Part shown: one piece after another, positions 7,194 to 16,174 of the stretch | Layout: every line of letters begins with the position of its first letter | Position numbering within the stretch: the stretch's first letter is position 1 | Origin: Candidatus Parabeggiatoa sp. nov. 2 | Lineage (GTDB): Bacteria; Pseudomonadota; Gammaproteobacteria; Beggiatoales; Beggiatoaceae | Assembly (NCBI GenBank): GCA_002085445.1 | Contig: NBMI01000123.1 | Coordinates: 1-33,687, forward strand | Reading direction: 5' to 3' | DNA length: 33,687 bases | Translations under genes and position numbers: made by a program | The notes under the pieces: model-generated | Databases searched by the model: none | What the model saw: only the letters and a program-made list of their open reading frames with translations | Told to the model about the DNA's origin: nothing

Positions 7194-9398
7194 TTATTCG
7201 CCCAAGACTTTTTTGATGCGTCCAATTTTGGCCTTTTGCTTTTTGTTGCCGCCTTTCCATTTGCCAATGTCGGTGTAGAATTTTTTCAGCGTTCCAGCCA
7301 TTTTTTGGGCTTCTTCGCCTTTATGCTGTTCCATTTTACCTATCCATTCAGTCGCCTTGGCTTCGGCGATGCTTTGGTTAGGGGCCAGGAATAAGTCCCG
7401 ATACAGTTCCTTTTCTAAGTCGGACGAAAAGCCGGCCAATTTTTGGGTCATCTCGGCGGCTTTTTTGTCCGCTTCTTCTTGTTGTAGCGCCTTTTCCGCT
7501 AGTTGCCAACGTTCCGTGTCCGTCAGTCGCTTGAACAATTCTGGGTCACTGGGGCCATTGTAGTTGACATAAGGCGGTAAAACCCAGTGGCTGTTTTTTT
7601 GCTTCTGGAATTGCGGTAGTGGCATGTAAGCGAGTTTATCTACCTGCCCCGGTGTTTTTTCTGGATCCGCCATCGCTAACAGTTGCGTCATTTGTTCACT
7701 TTCGACCCATTTCACTTGAGCATCTTTTTTGGGGCCGGTTCTCTGGGCCTTTGCCCAAGCTTCTTCCATCAGGTCTACAAAGGCTTGTAGGCAAGTGTCT
7801 CTGTTTGGCACGGTGCCGTTTGGATTGGTGGAGCGCAAGTTTTGCCAACTGTCATCCTTGAGATGAAGACTGATTTGTCCGAATCCAAAGGGTTTAGCCA
7901 TGCCCAAGCCATGCCGTAAGCTTGGGTTGTCTCCCCAAGTTAAGGCCCATATCAACGCGCCCAATTCCGCCGGGCGAAGGTTATGGAGGTTTAAATAGCA
8001 CTTAAAAAGCGCACCTTTTGCTAAGGGGTAAAGATAGACTTTGACTTTGTTGCTGAGTGCCGGATCTGCTTTGGGAACCTCCCATCTGGAATTGGTCGGG
8101 TAACGTTTCCAACCTCGCACTTCGGCGTTGGCATCCATGTAAGTCATGTAAGCCTGTTGTCCCGTGATTTGCGGCGCGTTTTTCTGTTGCACATAGCTAG
8201 GGTAATAACTGGCCTTGGGGCCACCTAGAATAGTCGGGGGTAACTTTTTGACCTGAGGTTGATTTTCTAAAAAGGCCATATTAAAACTGATCCGACTTTT
8301 GATACTGAATTTTGTATCTTCTTCATTCATGGTACCAAAGAGCAGTTCGGGGAAGTCATAGAAATCAATCGCACGGTGGTCTGAATTAGTATGGTTGATG
8401 GTTTCGCCTACCGAATGTTTGTAAGGTAAGCGATACATCATCGCCAAGCCGAGAGAGTCTACTTTGTTGCCCTTTTCTAGGTAGAAGACGGGTATTGATT
8501 CGCCTTTGCGGAGCTTGTCATACCAGTATTTCCACTCGTCAGAATCGGCATGAATGCGTTGGAAGGCACGGACAACTTCTTCGTCCACTTCTTTTGGGGT
8601 GGAAGTGGGGTTGTAGAAGATGAATTCTAGGTGTTTGCGGCCTTTTTCGCCGGTATTGTCAGCCGGTTGGCCGGTAAATACTAATCGTCCTTCATACGAC
8701 CCGGTGCCGAGTGTACGCTTGGTTTTGGCGTATTCTAAATACAGTGTTTGGTTAGGACGACTGTGATTCCAGCGTTTGTTGCCTTCAATGTCGAATTTGA
8801 TATCCAGGTGCTTCCAGTATTTGTATCTCTCAACCGCGCTTTGTTTTTTCTTGATTCTTTCTGGCTTGAGAATGTCTAGCTGTTTTCCCCAGTCAATCAA
8901 GTCGTTGTGTTCTACTCGGACATATTCGCAGGGCGTGAGTTGCCAGTGTATGTTTTTCTCTGTTGATACCAATTTCAGCCAGCCGGCGCAAGCCAGTGGG
9001 CGATAGGTATTTTGACCGACGGGTTGCGCGAGATGTTGGCGGTAAAATTCTCCGCCTTTGGTCAAATCCCGCACACTTAGCCATTGGTCATCCACTAAGC
9101 GCATTTTGCCGAAAGTCGCAATTTCTAACACGTTACGAATCATGCCCTTGATGCTGGTGCCGGGGATGGCGTAACGTTCGTCGGGCGCTTGGAAAAAATG
9201 GATTTCGCCGGGATGGTCTTTGGTGGCCGATTTTTGTTGTCCACCGACTAAAATCGGTGTATGCGATTGAATTGTCAGTTCCAACGTGCCGCTGATGCCG
9301 TCTGAAAAAGGTAAGTCATGGGAGACTTGAGCGGCCCATTTGGGTTTAAATATCCATGCAGATAAAGGTACAAAGTTATAAGGAGCATAAATGCTCAT
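7194..9398 (-). CDS. TIGR03986-type CRISPR RAMP protein, 734 aa
   Basis: The start MSIYAPYNFVPL is characteristic of the TIGR03986 family of large type III-associated RAMPs. TIQSHTPILVGGQQ and IPGTSIKGMIR (78-88) form the first RAMP signature. A long middle region follows, then a second glycine-rich loop, RHGLGMAKPFGFGQISL (about 495-511), as in RNA-binding RAMPs. From about residue 640 the protein ends in a charged, probably helical tail rich in E, K, A and Q (AEKALQQEEADKKAAEMTQK). It probably binds crRNA or target RNA as a backbone or accessory subunit of the module B complex. It is the last gene of the minus-strand operon, separated by 467 bp of palindromic repeats from the gene before it. 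A well-placed GGAGAT ribosome site precedes the ATG. Confidence 0.85.
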   Translation of the reverse strand: MSIYAPYNFVPLSAWIFKPKWAAQVSHDLPFSDGISGTLELTIQSHTPILVGGQQKSATKDHPGEIHFFQAPDERYAIPGTSIKGMIRNVLEIATFGKMRLVDDQWLSVRDLTKGGEFYRQHLAQPVGQNTYRPLACAGWLKLVSTEKNIHWQLTPCEYVRVEHNDLIDWGKQLDILKPERIKKKQSAVERYKYWKHLDIKFDIEGNKRWNHSRPNQTLYLEYAKTKRTLGTGSYEGRLVFTGQPADNTGEKGRKHLEFIFYNPTSTPKEVDEEVVRAFQRIHADSDEWKYWYDKLRKGESIPVFYLEKGNKVDSLGLAMMYRLPYKHSVGETINHTNSDHRAIDFYDFPELLFGTMNEEDTKFSIKSRISFNMAFLENQPQVKKLPPTILGGPKASYYPSYVQQKNAPQITGQQAYMTYMDANAEVRGWKRYPTNSRWEVPKADPALSNKVKVYLYPLAKGALFKCYLNLHNLRPAELGALIWALTWGDNPSLRHGLGMAKPFGFGQISLHLKDDSWQNLRSTNPNGTVPNRDTCLQAFVDLMEEAWAKAQRTGPKKDAQVKWVESEQMTQLLAMADPEKTPGQVDKLAYMPLPQFQKQKNSHWVLPPYVNYNGPSDPELFKRLTDTERWQLAEKALQQEEADKKAAEMTQKLAGFSSDLEKELYRDLFLAPNQSIAEAKATEWIGKMEQHKGEEAQKMAGTLKKFYTDIGKWKGGNKKQKAKIGRIKKVLGE

Positions 9399-9443
9399 GT
9401 TGTCATCTCCTTAGTTCCCCAGGTTTCACCTGGGGCTATACTA

Positions 9444-9474
9444 ATGAAAAATGAAAAATGAAAAATGAAAAATG
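9444..9474. repeat. AATGAAA heptamer repeat
   Basis: A 7-bp unit (ATGAAAA) is repeated over about four copies in the gap before the TIGR03986-type gene. Confidence 0.8.
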
Positions 9475-9559
9475 ATAAAATTAATGATAAGTCTATAATT
9501 TTTATATGAATTTTATTAGCAGTTTCGTTTTTCATTTTCACGGATTTGAAGTACGTTCC

Positions 9560-9862
9560 GTATATTTACATTCAACCCCTTCGGGGTTGTGGTGCCCCGT
9601 TTGTCCCACCCCAGGTTTCACCTGGGGCTATTTACATTCAACCCCTTCGGGGTTGGGGCTCCTCCCCGGCCCTTCCCCAGGTTTTCCTTAAGGCTATTAT
9701 CTCGCGCAGCGAGTTACTGCGTTTCACATTCAACCCCTACGGGGTTGGGGCCCCAAGGTTTCGCCTGGGGCTATTATCTCGCGCAGCGAGTTACTGCGTT
9801 TCACATTCAACCCCTTTGGGGTTGTGGCCGTTGGGTTTTCCCTAGGTTTTACCCGTGGCTCT
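9560..9862. repeat. Cluster of palindromic repeats inside the module B operon
   Basis: The palindrome CAACCCCTTCGGGGTTG and variants occurs four times (near 9572, 9639, 9732 and 9809), alternating with CCCCAGGTTTCACCTGGGG-type palindromes. The segment TCTCGCGCAGCGAGTTACTG occurs twice (near 9698 and 9776), so part of the cluster is a tandem duplication of about 78 bp. Related palindromes occur near 22550 and 26876. There is no gene in this gap. Confidence 0.85.
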
Positions 9863-9865
9863 TCA

Positions 9866-10342
9866 TTAGGGTGAGGGTTTGTTCACAAAACCGTTAAAAG
9901 CGGCGCAAATTGGGCGATAGCCTTGTTCACCGTCTGGTTGCCAATAGACACGATAACGTAGATTACCCGGCTTTTCAAATTCACCTAAGAGTTGGGTGGC
10001 TTCAACGAGGTGAGTGTTACCTTTTTGTTCTTGAAAAGTGGTTAGCAGCCAGCCGCTTGTGCCTTGTTGGTGAATATGCAAAGCGGTGTTGTTAGTGCCT
10101 TTGACTTCTCCGTAGAGAATAGTACCTTCGTCGGGTAGTTCTCCGTTTATAAAGTGGGTGACGGTGCTTTGAAAACATAACCAACCTTCTTGGGGTTGGA
10201 AGTCTTTGAGTGCTTGTTTGACTTCCTTAGGCTGTTGGCATTGGCGCGTGGGGCGTTCTAAGCGGCATAGTTGAGGTAATTGGCCGCCTAAGGCGGTTTT
10301 TAAGTCGTCTGTGATGTGGTTAAGTAATTCATCTGGTTCCAT
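9866..10342 (-). CDS. Csx19/TIGR03984-like CRISPR-associated protein
   Basis: The ATG at 10342 (MEPDELLNHITDDL) is preceded by AAGGA at a good distance, so I prefer it to the in-frame ATG at 10369. The protein is about 158 residues, acidic, with no signal peptide. Features are PQEGWLCFQSTVTHFINGEL, ILYGEVKGTNNTALHIHQQG and a tryptophan-rich end (RYRVYWQPDGEQGYRP). Size and position among III-D-type genes fit the small accessory protein Csx19/TIGR03984, whose molecular role is not settled. The assignment rests mainly on context and remembered family features. It lies 177 bp after the double-RAMP gene across a short region containing the palindrome CCCTCACCC...GGGTGAGGG. Confidence 0.6.
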   Translation of the reverse strand: MEPDELLNHITDDLKTALGGQLPQLCRLERPTRQCQQPKEVKQALKDFQPQEGWLCFQSTVTHFINGELPDEGTILYGEVKGTNNTALHIHQQGTSGWLLTTFQEQKGNTHLVEATQLLGEFEKPGNLRYRVYWQPDGEQGYRPICAAFNGFVNKPSP

Positions 10343-10369
10343 TATGCTTTTCCTTGTTTTCACCCTCAC

Positions 10370-10518
10370 CCCAGCCCTCTTGTCCGAGCGAGGGTGAGGG
10401 GTAAGGCTTGTAGCTTTTCTACCTGTTTCGGTTAACCGAGAGGAAGGTGGATTACGCGACGCTAATCGGCCCCCGACCTTTTTCGACCTTTTTCGTTTAA
10501 GTGCCGGTCAAATTGATT
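10370..10518. repeat. Short palindromic repeat between double RAMP and Csx19-like gene
   Basis: CCCTCACCCC and, about 18 bases later, its complement GGGTGAGGGG form a stem near 10361-10400, a common dispersed palindrome type. The rest of the gap holds nothing recognisable. Confidence 0.5.
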
Positions 10519-11934
10519 TCAAGGCTTCCCTTGAATCCAAGCGCCTTCATCGGACCATTTTATACTCCCTTTAAAATAGCCATAGCCACCGCGTCCACCG
10601 CCAGCGCCTAGGGCTAATCGCCCTTCGACTAAATCAGCTAATGTCATCGCTAACGCGTCGCGGACTGTTGGTTCGTTCATGGCCGCATTTTCAGGGTGTG
10701 TTATCACCGTCAAGGACAATTCAATGGGCGTTTTTTGTCCCACAAGTTCTTCATTAAACAACATGTGTTCTCTCACACCACCGGTGAATCTATCTACGCC
10801 ATTGTGCATTAACAGAAACGCTTGTTCTGGCTTGGGCCTGATGTATAAATCGTCTAACACCATATGGCCTACTTGTCCACCGCTTTTTTCTTTGGCAAAA
10901 CCGAAAAGGGTAGTGACGGCATTATTTGCAGCCTTGTTAGAGTTTTTATTCGGTTCTGTTGCTGGAGAATCAGCAAAATAACCGTTTAAGGCATTGTAAT
11001 GAAAGGCAACACGGTGTCTTAATGCACCTTTAACGCCACTGGCTGGAATGACGACATAACGGTCATCGGTCAAAAATCCTTTATTGTTATTCCACACGAC
11101 TTTCTGTTCTCTGACGGGCAACAAATCGGCTTTTTCCTCGCTAAAAAAGGGTTCTGTGCCTTGCCCAAAACGGTAGCCTTCTCGTGGTGTGAGGCTGATC
11201 GAGGCTTGTGGAAAAGTAGCCGTTTCAGCTAAGGTTTTTTCTGTCAGTTCATGGCTGTCCGCTAGTTTGTTGGATAGACGTTGATAGGCGGCAAAGTCGT
11301 TAGCGTTTTTTAAGTTAAATTTACTCGCCTGTAGACTGACAACACCTAATGCGCCTAGCCCCCGACGTGTTGCGCCGCCTAAACGAAAATCAGGCCGATT
11401 GAGCAAGGCGAGTAAGTTCTCCCATCGCTTATCTTTTTGCTTGTTGCTCCATAATGACAGTTCAACCGTGAAGCGATGTCCAGCGCGTAAACTGGTGCGG
11501 TCAAATTGCGCTTGTTCTGCTGCTGTACCACGATGCGTTAAGCGAACATGGTCGCGTACAATAGGAGTCAATTGTAGCGCATCGGACAACAATGGGTCAT
11601 CCATCAGACGATATTGATCGAGTATCAAACCTTCAATCGGTTGATTGTGACTATCATGAAGACAGCCCCAAGAAACGTGTACTTGAGAAGGTCGTTCGTG
11701 GTTGAGGTCTGCGCTACCAAATAAAGCTTGCGTCGATTGATCAGCATAGTTGTATTGGTACAAATGGCGTAAGACACCGGCGATGCTAGAGCCCGGCAGA
11801 GCGGGTAAACTGTTCACATCACGCACTAGCACCGTGTCAAATACGCCATCACCTCGGCCCGCACTGATAGATAAAGGGGTGCGTGTTTCTAGTACCAGAC
11901 GGGCGATATAAAAGTTCGGATAGTCAGCAAGCAC
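10519..11934 (-). CDS. Fused double Csm3-type RAMP, 471 aa
   Basis: Two RAMP domains lie in one chain. Domain 1 (about 1-205) has PLSISAGRGDGVFDTVLVRD, with Asp33 at the position of the Csm3 cleavage aspartate, then LPALPGSSIAGVLRHLY and a glycine loop GGATRRGLGALG (186-197). Domain 2 (about 245-460) has VIPASGVKGALRHR, the segment GVDRFTGGV, and the loop LALGAGGGRGG (440-450); an Asp equivalent is less clear there (FLTDDRY). In type III complexes such subunits form the crRNA-binding backbone and cut target RNA every 6 nt. The fusion would give two backbone positions from one gene. In module A only the C-terminal piece of its paralog is left. The start lies 108 bp after the end of csx10. Confidence 0.9.
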   Translation of the reverse strand: MLADYPNFYIARLVLETRTPLSISAGRGDGVFDTVLVRDVNSLPALPGSSIAGVLRHLYQYNYADQSTQALFGSADLNHERPSQVHVSWGCLHDSHNQPIEGLILDQYRLMDDPLLSDALQLTPIVRDHVRLTHRGTAAEQAQFDRTSLRAGHRFTVELSLWSNKQKDKRWENLLALLNRPDFRLGGATRRGLGALGVVSLQASKFNLKNANDFAAYQRLSNKLADSHELTEKTLAETATFPQASISLTPREGYRFGQGTEPFFSEEKADLLPVREQKVVWNNNKGFLTDDRYVVIPASGVKGALRHRVAFHYNALNGYFADSPATEPNKNSNKAANNAVTTLFGFAKEKSGGQVGHMVLDDLYIRPKPEQAFLLMHNGVDRFTGGVREHMLFNEELVGQKTPIELSLTVITHPENAAMNEPTVRDALAMTLADLVEGRLALGAGGGRGGYGYFKGSIKWSDEGAWIQGKP

Positions 11935-11994
11935 TTTTATTTTCCCTCCTTCTTATGCTTGGTATAGCGTTTGACGAAAAATAATTTTTGGCCC

Positions 11995-12032
11995 CGGAGA
12001 AATCCGAGTTTTTTGAAAAATCGGATTTCTTT
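11995..12032. repeat. Imperfect AGAAATCCGA palindrome
   Basis: AGAAATCCGAGTTTTTTGAA followed by AAATCGGATTTCTTTGG is an imperfect copy of the perfect hairpin found at 19781-19813 downstream of cas6. Here it lies in the gap between csx10 and the double RAMP. Confidence 0.7.
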
Positions 12033-12042
12033 GGTGTTCGTA

Positions 12043-13593
12043 TTACCCATTACTAACTGTCTTTTTGGCTTCTTGGGCACGGGCAAGACTGACGGCTCGC
12101 CGTGCGACTTGCGATAATAAAATCGGTAACTCCTCGTCTGAGGTTGCTTCAACTTGTTGCTGTAACCATTGTCTGAAATTTTGCAAGTCTTTATGCTTTT
12201 CTAAAAATATTTGTGTTGTCCAATCAGGATCGTGTTTTTTGCAAATCGCACGTTCATCAGTAAATAACAGTGTACGGATATCGGTCGCCGTCAAATTGGG
12301 CGTTTTAGCCAATTCTAGCACTCGGCCCCATTGCGTTGGGGAAGGCCCTACCAAAACCCCTTCGGGTGCCGAGGTTAGTAATTGTGCCGAGCGGTAAAGT
12401 AATCTCAAGGTTTTTATCCATTTTTCTGCTGTTTCTTCAATCACTTGTGCTTGGCTGGTTTGCACAACATGCGCTAATAGCCACTTTGCCAGCGGCGTAT
12501 TAGGTGGCTCTGGTGCTCTTGCCGTCTCTACAGTGAGCGCTGTCTCTAAACTTGGTTGGGGTGTACGCAATAGCAGTGGATTTACCAGTCCTGCTTGGCG
12601 GTATAAGCCAACGCCGGCTTGTAGTTTTTTAATAATGGACTGAATTTCGGTGGGTTTATTTAACGCAAAATGCAACACGCTGCCCATGCTTAACAGGGTG
12701 CGTTCTAATTCGCGGCGGCGGTAATGACTATTAAAGGGAGCATAGCGGCGGCTGCGAATAAAGGTTTTTTCAAGGACTAACTGTCCGTCTGGTAAACCCA
12801 AATCTTGGGTGGTGGGCAACAATGTTGGTTGTCCCCATTTGTCCAGTAATGCTAAATCAGACAGCAACCAGAGGGTAATTTCTTGAGTTTTTGTCTCTGG
12901 TTGCCGCGTTTTATCATCTTCAGTCCAATCGGCGTTTGCCACCATGACATTGCCGTATTCAGCAGAACGTGAACGCCCTATTTGTAAACGACTATTAAGC
13001 GTTTCAACGACTTGGTTGAATAACGTTTTGGGTACCTCTTTATCCGCTTCTAGTATAAAACCAAAGCGCATGTCTTGGGGTAAGCTGGTATAGCCAAATA
13101 ATTGTTCAATGATGGCACGTCCCGTTTTTGGGTCAATCGCGGCTTTCATGCGGAGGTTAGGTGCCGGCTGTGTCACTCGTCCATCCAAAGCGATATAACC
13201 ACTACGGAGTTGTTGAGGTTGGATACGCTCAGGATATTTTTCCAATTGGTAATTGAGCAGATTTTTAGCTTGCAGTTGTTTGAAATCAACTTGGGATCGA
13301 TTCACGACAATGGCCGCCTCACCGCTTTTTTGCTGATGCCAACAGAGCGGCATAGGATAACCGAACCGGTTGGTATCGCTTAACGGTAGGGCATTACCAA
13401 AGCGCACTTGCCCACTATGAAAGATGGTATAGGCTTGTTGTTCAGACAACTGCGCGTATAAACGTGCTGCACAAGCGCCGAGCAAAGTGGCACCGGGGAG
13501 ATAATCCAGACTGTTGTGCCCACCGATCATCGCGGCGCGTTGACTGACGATGACATCTTCTAACAAGGTAACTGTAAAGACTTGTTTTTGCAT
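12043..13593 (-). CDS. csx10: Csx10-like RAMP (Cas5-group subunit of type III-D)
   Basis: A 516-residue protein. The N-terminus has TLLEDVIVSQRAAMIGGHNS followed by DYLPGATLLGACAARLY (30-46), the first RAMP signature of Csx10. GYIALDGRV and a glycine-type loop IGRSRSAEYGNV (205-216) are also present. A second, more diverged domain follows (RSRRYAPFNSHYRRRELERT at about 287-306), then a helical tail. Csx10 is the Cas5-like subunit of III-D complexes that caps the 5' handle of the crRNA, and it is the main reason for calling this module III-D-like. The gene begins two bases after the stop codon of the small RAMP and is certainly in its operon. No equivalent survives in module A. Confidence 0.85.
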   Translation of the reverse strand: MQKQVFTVTLLEDVIVSQRAAMIGGHNSLDYLPGATLLGACAARLYAQLSEQQAYTIFHSGQVRFGNALPLSDTNRFGYPMPLCWHQQKSGEAAIVVNRSQVDFKQLQAKNLLNYQLEKYPERIQPQQLRSGYIALDGRVTQPAPNLRMKAAIDPKTGRAIIEQLFGYTSLPQDMRFGFILEADKEVPKTLFNQVVETLNSRLQIGRSRSAEYGNVMVANADWTEDDKTRQPETKTQEITLWLLSDLALLDKWGQPTLLPTTQDLGLPDGQLVLEKTFIRSRRYAPFNSHYRRRELERTLLSMGSVLHFALNKPTEIQSIIKKLQAGVGLYRQAGLVNPLLLRTPQPSLETALTVETARAPEPPNTPLAKWLLAHVVQTSQAQVIEETAEKWIKTLRLLYRSAQLLTSAPEGVLVGPSPTQWGRVLELAKTPNLTATDIRTLLFTDERAICKKHDPDWTTQIFLEKHKDLQNFRQWLQQQVEATSDEELPILLSQVARRAVSLARAQEAKKTVSNG

Positions 13594-13595
13594 AT

Positions 13596-14222
13596 CTATT
13601 TTTCTTCCAACGTCACTGTGACTCGTCCTAAGCCTCGGCTACGCGAAGCCCCTACCGCACGAATTAGCCTCAAACAAGGCTTGAGACAGTCTATCCAATG
13701 CTGCCGCCCTTGTCCCCAATCTCTATTTTCCAACGAGGCCGGATTTAGCACCTCTAAACGCGCCGTCAAAGGCAAGGGAATCGTGACTTCTAGAGTCCGC
13801 AACGATTTATCTTTAGTACTGCCGGTTGCGGGATCGATAGCACTAGCACTCAATTGTTTAAACAAGACTTGACGTAATTGTGGATTGGTGGCGGAATGAG
13901 ATAACCATGCCGTGATGTCTGCGGGTAACACGGCATCAGAGACACCTAGTGCGCCCGCTTTGGTTTCAAAAATGGCGCGTTTTTCTTCTAGTGCTTCGCT
14001 ACCGAAAAAACAATGGGTCGTTTTTGGGGGAATATGTCCCCATTGTTCAGCGCGATACACTGCATCACGCAATAAGCCTTTCACAGTGCGCCCTGGTAAG
14101 AAAGGCAAGCCGGCGGCATTTTTATGGACGACGGCATCAAGTAAAGCACCGCCACTGCGTCCACTGCCAGCGTGCCAGTAAGATTGAAGGTCGAATCGTA
14201 AGTTAAAATGTGTGTTGGACAT
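13596..14222 (-). CDS. Small Csm3-type RAMP of CRISPR module B
   Basis: A single-domain RAMP of about 208 residues, starting at MSNTHFNLRF (14222); an in-frame ATG at 14237 is possible but has weaker upstream signals. It contains SYWHAGSGRSGGALLDAVVH, with the Asp of LLDAVV at the Csm3 cleavage position, then LPFLPGRTVKGLLRDAVYRA, TKAGALGVSDAVL and TGSTKDKSLR. It ends with an intact glycine loop, AVGASRSRGLGRVTVTLEEK. This intact C-terminus is what the module A paralog has lost. It probably acts as a backbone subunit with target RNase activity. The next gene, csx10, follows at two bases; cas10 lies upstream across 290 bp of repeats. Confidence 0.88.
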   Translation of the reverse strand: MSNTHFNLRFDLQSYWHAGSGRSGGALLDAVVHKNAAGLPFLPGRTVKGLLRDAVYRAEQWGHIPPKTTHCFFGSEALEEKRAIFETKAGALGVSDAVLPADITAWLSHSATNPQLRQVLFKQLSASAIDPATGSTKDKSLRTLEVTIPLPLTARLEVLNPASLENRDWGQGRQHWIDCLKPCLRLIRAVGASRSRGLGRVTVTLEEK

Positions 14223-14268
14223 GACTTCTTCGTGCATCGAGAAATTAAAATTGAAGTATGGAGCCTAA

Positions 14269-14373
14269 AGCCAGGGGCGTTGCCCCTGGCTATATTAATG
14301 TCGCCCCGTTGGGGCTGACTTTAAAATCTCTATTAGCCCTTTCGGTATGTATTATTAAAGCCAGTGTAACTAC
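14269..14373. repeat. About 105-bp dispersed repeat, copy 1 (with hairpin)
   Basis: Begins with a perfect hairpin (AGCCAGGGGC, short loop, GCCCCTGGCT). It contains CTATTAGCCCTTTCGGTATG and ends near AACTACCTGGAG. The inner part matches the reverse complement of 17935-18038. Together the two copies bracket cas10 of module B and the CRISPR remnant. Between this copy and cas10, CCAAACTAAAGTTTGGACTC is repeated. Confidence 0.7.
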
Positions 14374-14512
14374 CTGGAGCACTGCCAAACATTCCTTGGC
14401 ACTGCCAAACTAAAGTTTGGACTCTTGCCAAACTAAAGTTTGGACTCCGGCGAAGAACGAAGTGTAAAAACGCTAAATATCAATCGTTTGCAGTAGAATG
14501 GCCTAGATACAT

Positions 14513-16174
14513 TTATACCTCACCTCCTCGTGCGACGCTGTTCCAAGCAATGGCATCTGCCAAGGGTGTGCGCTTGTCCTTAGCTGACAAAATCGGTAAT
14601 TCCTTGTCACTCTCAACGACCATCTTTTTCAAGAGACTTTCAAATTCTCGATATTTGTCCCATGGCATTTTCAGCATGTTTTCACGCCAGCGTCTGAAGG
14701 TACGTTGGGCTTGCATGGGGCTGAGATGGAGTAGATTTAACAATTCTCGCGTTGCCCCAAGGCTGATTTTTTCGTCTGCTAACAATCGGCGCAGCGCTTC
14801 TAAGTCTTGTAGGCTTGGGAGTCTTTTTGCCTTGGTGTCGGGGGCGGTATTAACCGAGCCGACTGCATAGGGCTGCATGGACAACATCCACCCGGCTTGC
14901 GTACACAGTTCACGCTGACAAATGGTGTCATAATCATCAATCATATTGGTGGTGATGCGATGAAAGGCTAGACTGGATGGTACGCGCCCGTCGGCGCTAC
15001 GAGATTGTTTAGACTGTTTTTTGGCCGTTTGACACAAAGAGTCTGCTAAACCATAAGCTAAATCAAACGGTTGACTGCTTTTGACAAAAGCTATGCCGGC
15101 ACAGGCGGTTAAGCTTTTGGGAAGACGCAATTTTAGCTGTATTTTTCCGAAAAACTTATTTAACTTGGTTAGCGATTCTTCGCTGTGGCGCTCGAAGGCG
15201 TCCAAGAATTGTTGAGTAAATGGTATGGCTAAATCACCACGCACAATGATGGTTAAGTTGTCCCCGTTTAATATCAATGGACGGGCGGGCATGACTTGTA
15301 ATGCTTTACCTTGAGCATCGTGGCGCAATTGGGCCTTGGGGACTAACACCTTTTGCGCCGCTTGGCGTGTCGCGGCAATGGTTGCTTTTTCAAGGGTGTC
15401 AGAGAGTGCGCTAAAAACGTCTACATAGTGCTGTGGCACGTTTGTGATGTCCTCACGCACATCTATCAGCAATTCGCCTAAACCATTGCCATCGGCATGG
15501 ATAACAGCAATATAATGATTGTTTCCCAAGGTGGGAAAATGCTGTTCATCGGGCTGATTTTCGTCCTCGTTCAGATTTTGCGGCCACACCAGTCTGGTGG
15601 CAGAGGCCGTTGTGAGTTCTAGCTTGTTTTCTATGACAAGTCCGGTTCCTAATTGAGCTTGATGCAGATATTCACGTCTCAAGGCGGTGCGTTTATCAAG
15701 ACGCTCGGTGCCGCCATTGTTAGGGTTAGGTTTTTCAGTAACAGCGGGCTCCCCGGTGCGAGGCCCACGCGCTACAAGAGGGCCGGCAATTGGAAAAACG
15801 GGAAAGAGACGATTTTGGTCAGTTGATTTTTGTTGATTGGCGGCCTTGAGGGCGACCAGTATATCGGTATCTTCTGTTAAACCTTGGACAAATTCTAAGC
15901 CGGGTAGGCAATAGCGAACCGTAAAAGTCCATAAATCCCGTAATTTTTTGGCCTCGGAAAGCGTGTTTAAGATAGCGATGAAGGCACCGCCGGCTCTGCG
16001 GGAGAATTGGATGTCTTTGCCTTTTTCTAGGTTTAAGGCTTGCAGCACTTTATCTAATAAGCGACGAGTGAGGTTTTCGATTTGTTCACTCGCGCCCACC
16101 ATATCTCGCAGTTGACTGCTATCAAGAATATAGCTTTGAATAGATTTTGCTTCAAAAGTGTATATAACTGGCAT
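14513..16174 (-). CDS. cas10: Cas10 (type III CRISPR large subunit), module B, GGDD replaced by NGDN
   Basis: A 553-residue Cas10, paralogous to the one at 2204-3871. The N-terminal palm reads VIYTFEAKSIQSYILDSSQL then GASEQIENL. The second palm has HADG at 226-229 and, where GGDD belongs, NGDN at 303-306 (PARPLILNGDNLTIIV). The codons are AAC GGG GAC AAC on the coding strand (plus-strand positions 15257-15268), so this is not a translation artefact. The first Gly and the last Asp are changed while the flanking residues are conserved. Loss of the second Asp commonly abolishes cyclic-oligoadenylate synthesis in studied Cas10 proteins. No HD nuclease domain is present. It heads the module B operon, with AAGGGG upstream of the ATG. 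Structural function in the complex is likely kept; signalling is doubtful. Confidence 0.92.
   Translation of the reverse strand: MPVIYTFEAKSIQSYILDSSQLRDMVGASEQIENLTRRLLDKVLQALNLEKGKDIQFSRRAGGAFIAILNTLSEAKKLRDLWTFTVRYCLPGLEFVQGLTEDTDILVALKAANQQKSTDQNRLFPVFPIAGPLVARGPRTGEPAVTEKPNPNNGGTERLDKRTALRREYLHQAQLGTGLVIENKLELTTASATRLVWPQNLNEDENQPDEQHFPTLGNNHYIAVIHADGNGLGELLIDVREDITNVPQHYVDVFSALSDTLEKATIAATRQAAQKVLVPKAQLRHDAQGKALQVMPARPLILNGDNLTIIVRGDLAIPFTQQFLDAFERHSEESLTKLNKFFGKIQLKLRLPKSLTACAGIAFVKSSQPFDLAYGLADSLCQTAKKQSKQSRSADGRVPSSLAFHRITTNMIDDYDTICQRELCTQAGWMLSMQPYAVGSVNTAPDTKAKRLPSLQDLEALRRLLADEKISLGATRELLNLLHLSPMQAQRTFRRWRENMLKMPWDKYREFESLLKKMVVESDKELPILSAKDKRTPLADAIAWNSVARGGEV

Noticed and set aside
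9506..9897. Frames with FNPFGVG-like repeats
   Set aside because: They are translations of the CAACCCCTTCGGGGTTG palindromes, not a protein.
9866..10369. Upstream start codon at 10369 for the Csx19-like gene
   Set aside because: The ATG at 10342 has a properly spaced AAGGA; the nine extra residues (MRVKTRKSI) lie in a palindromic repeat flank.
11937..12152. 71-aa frame between csx10 and the double RAMP
   Set aside because: It overlaps the 3' end of csx10 in another frame and runs through a dispersed palindrome; basic, low-complexity composition and no coding signal.
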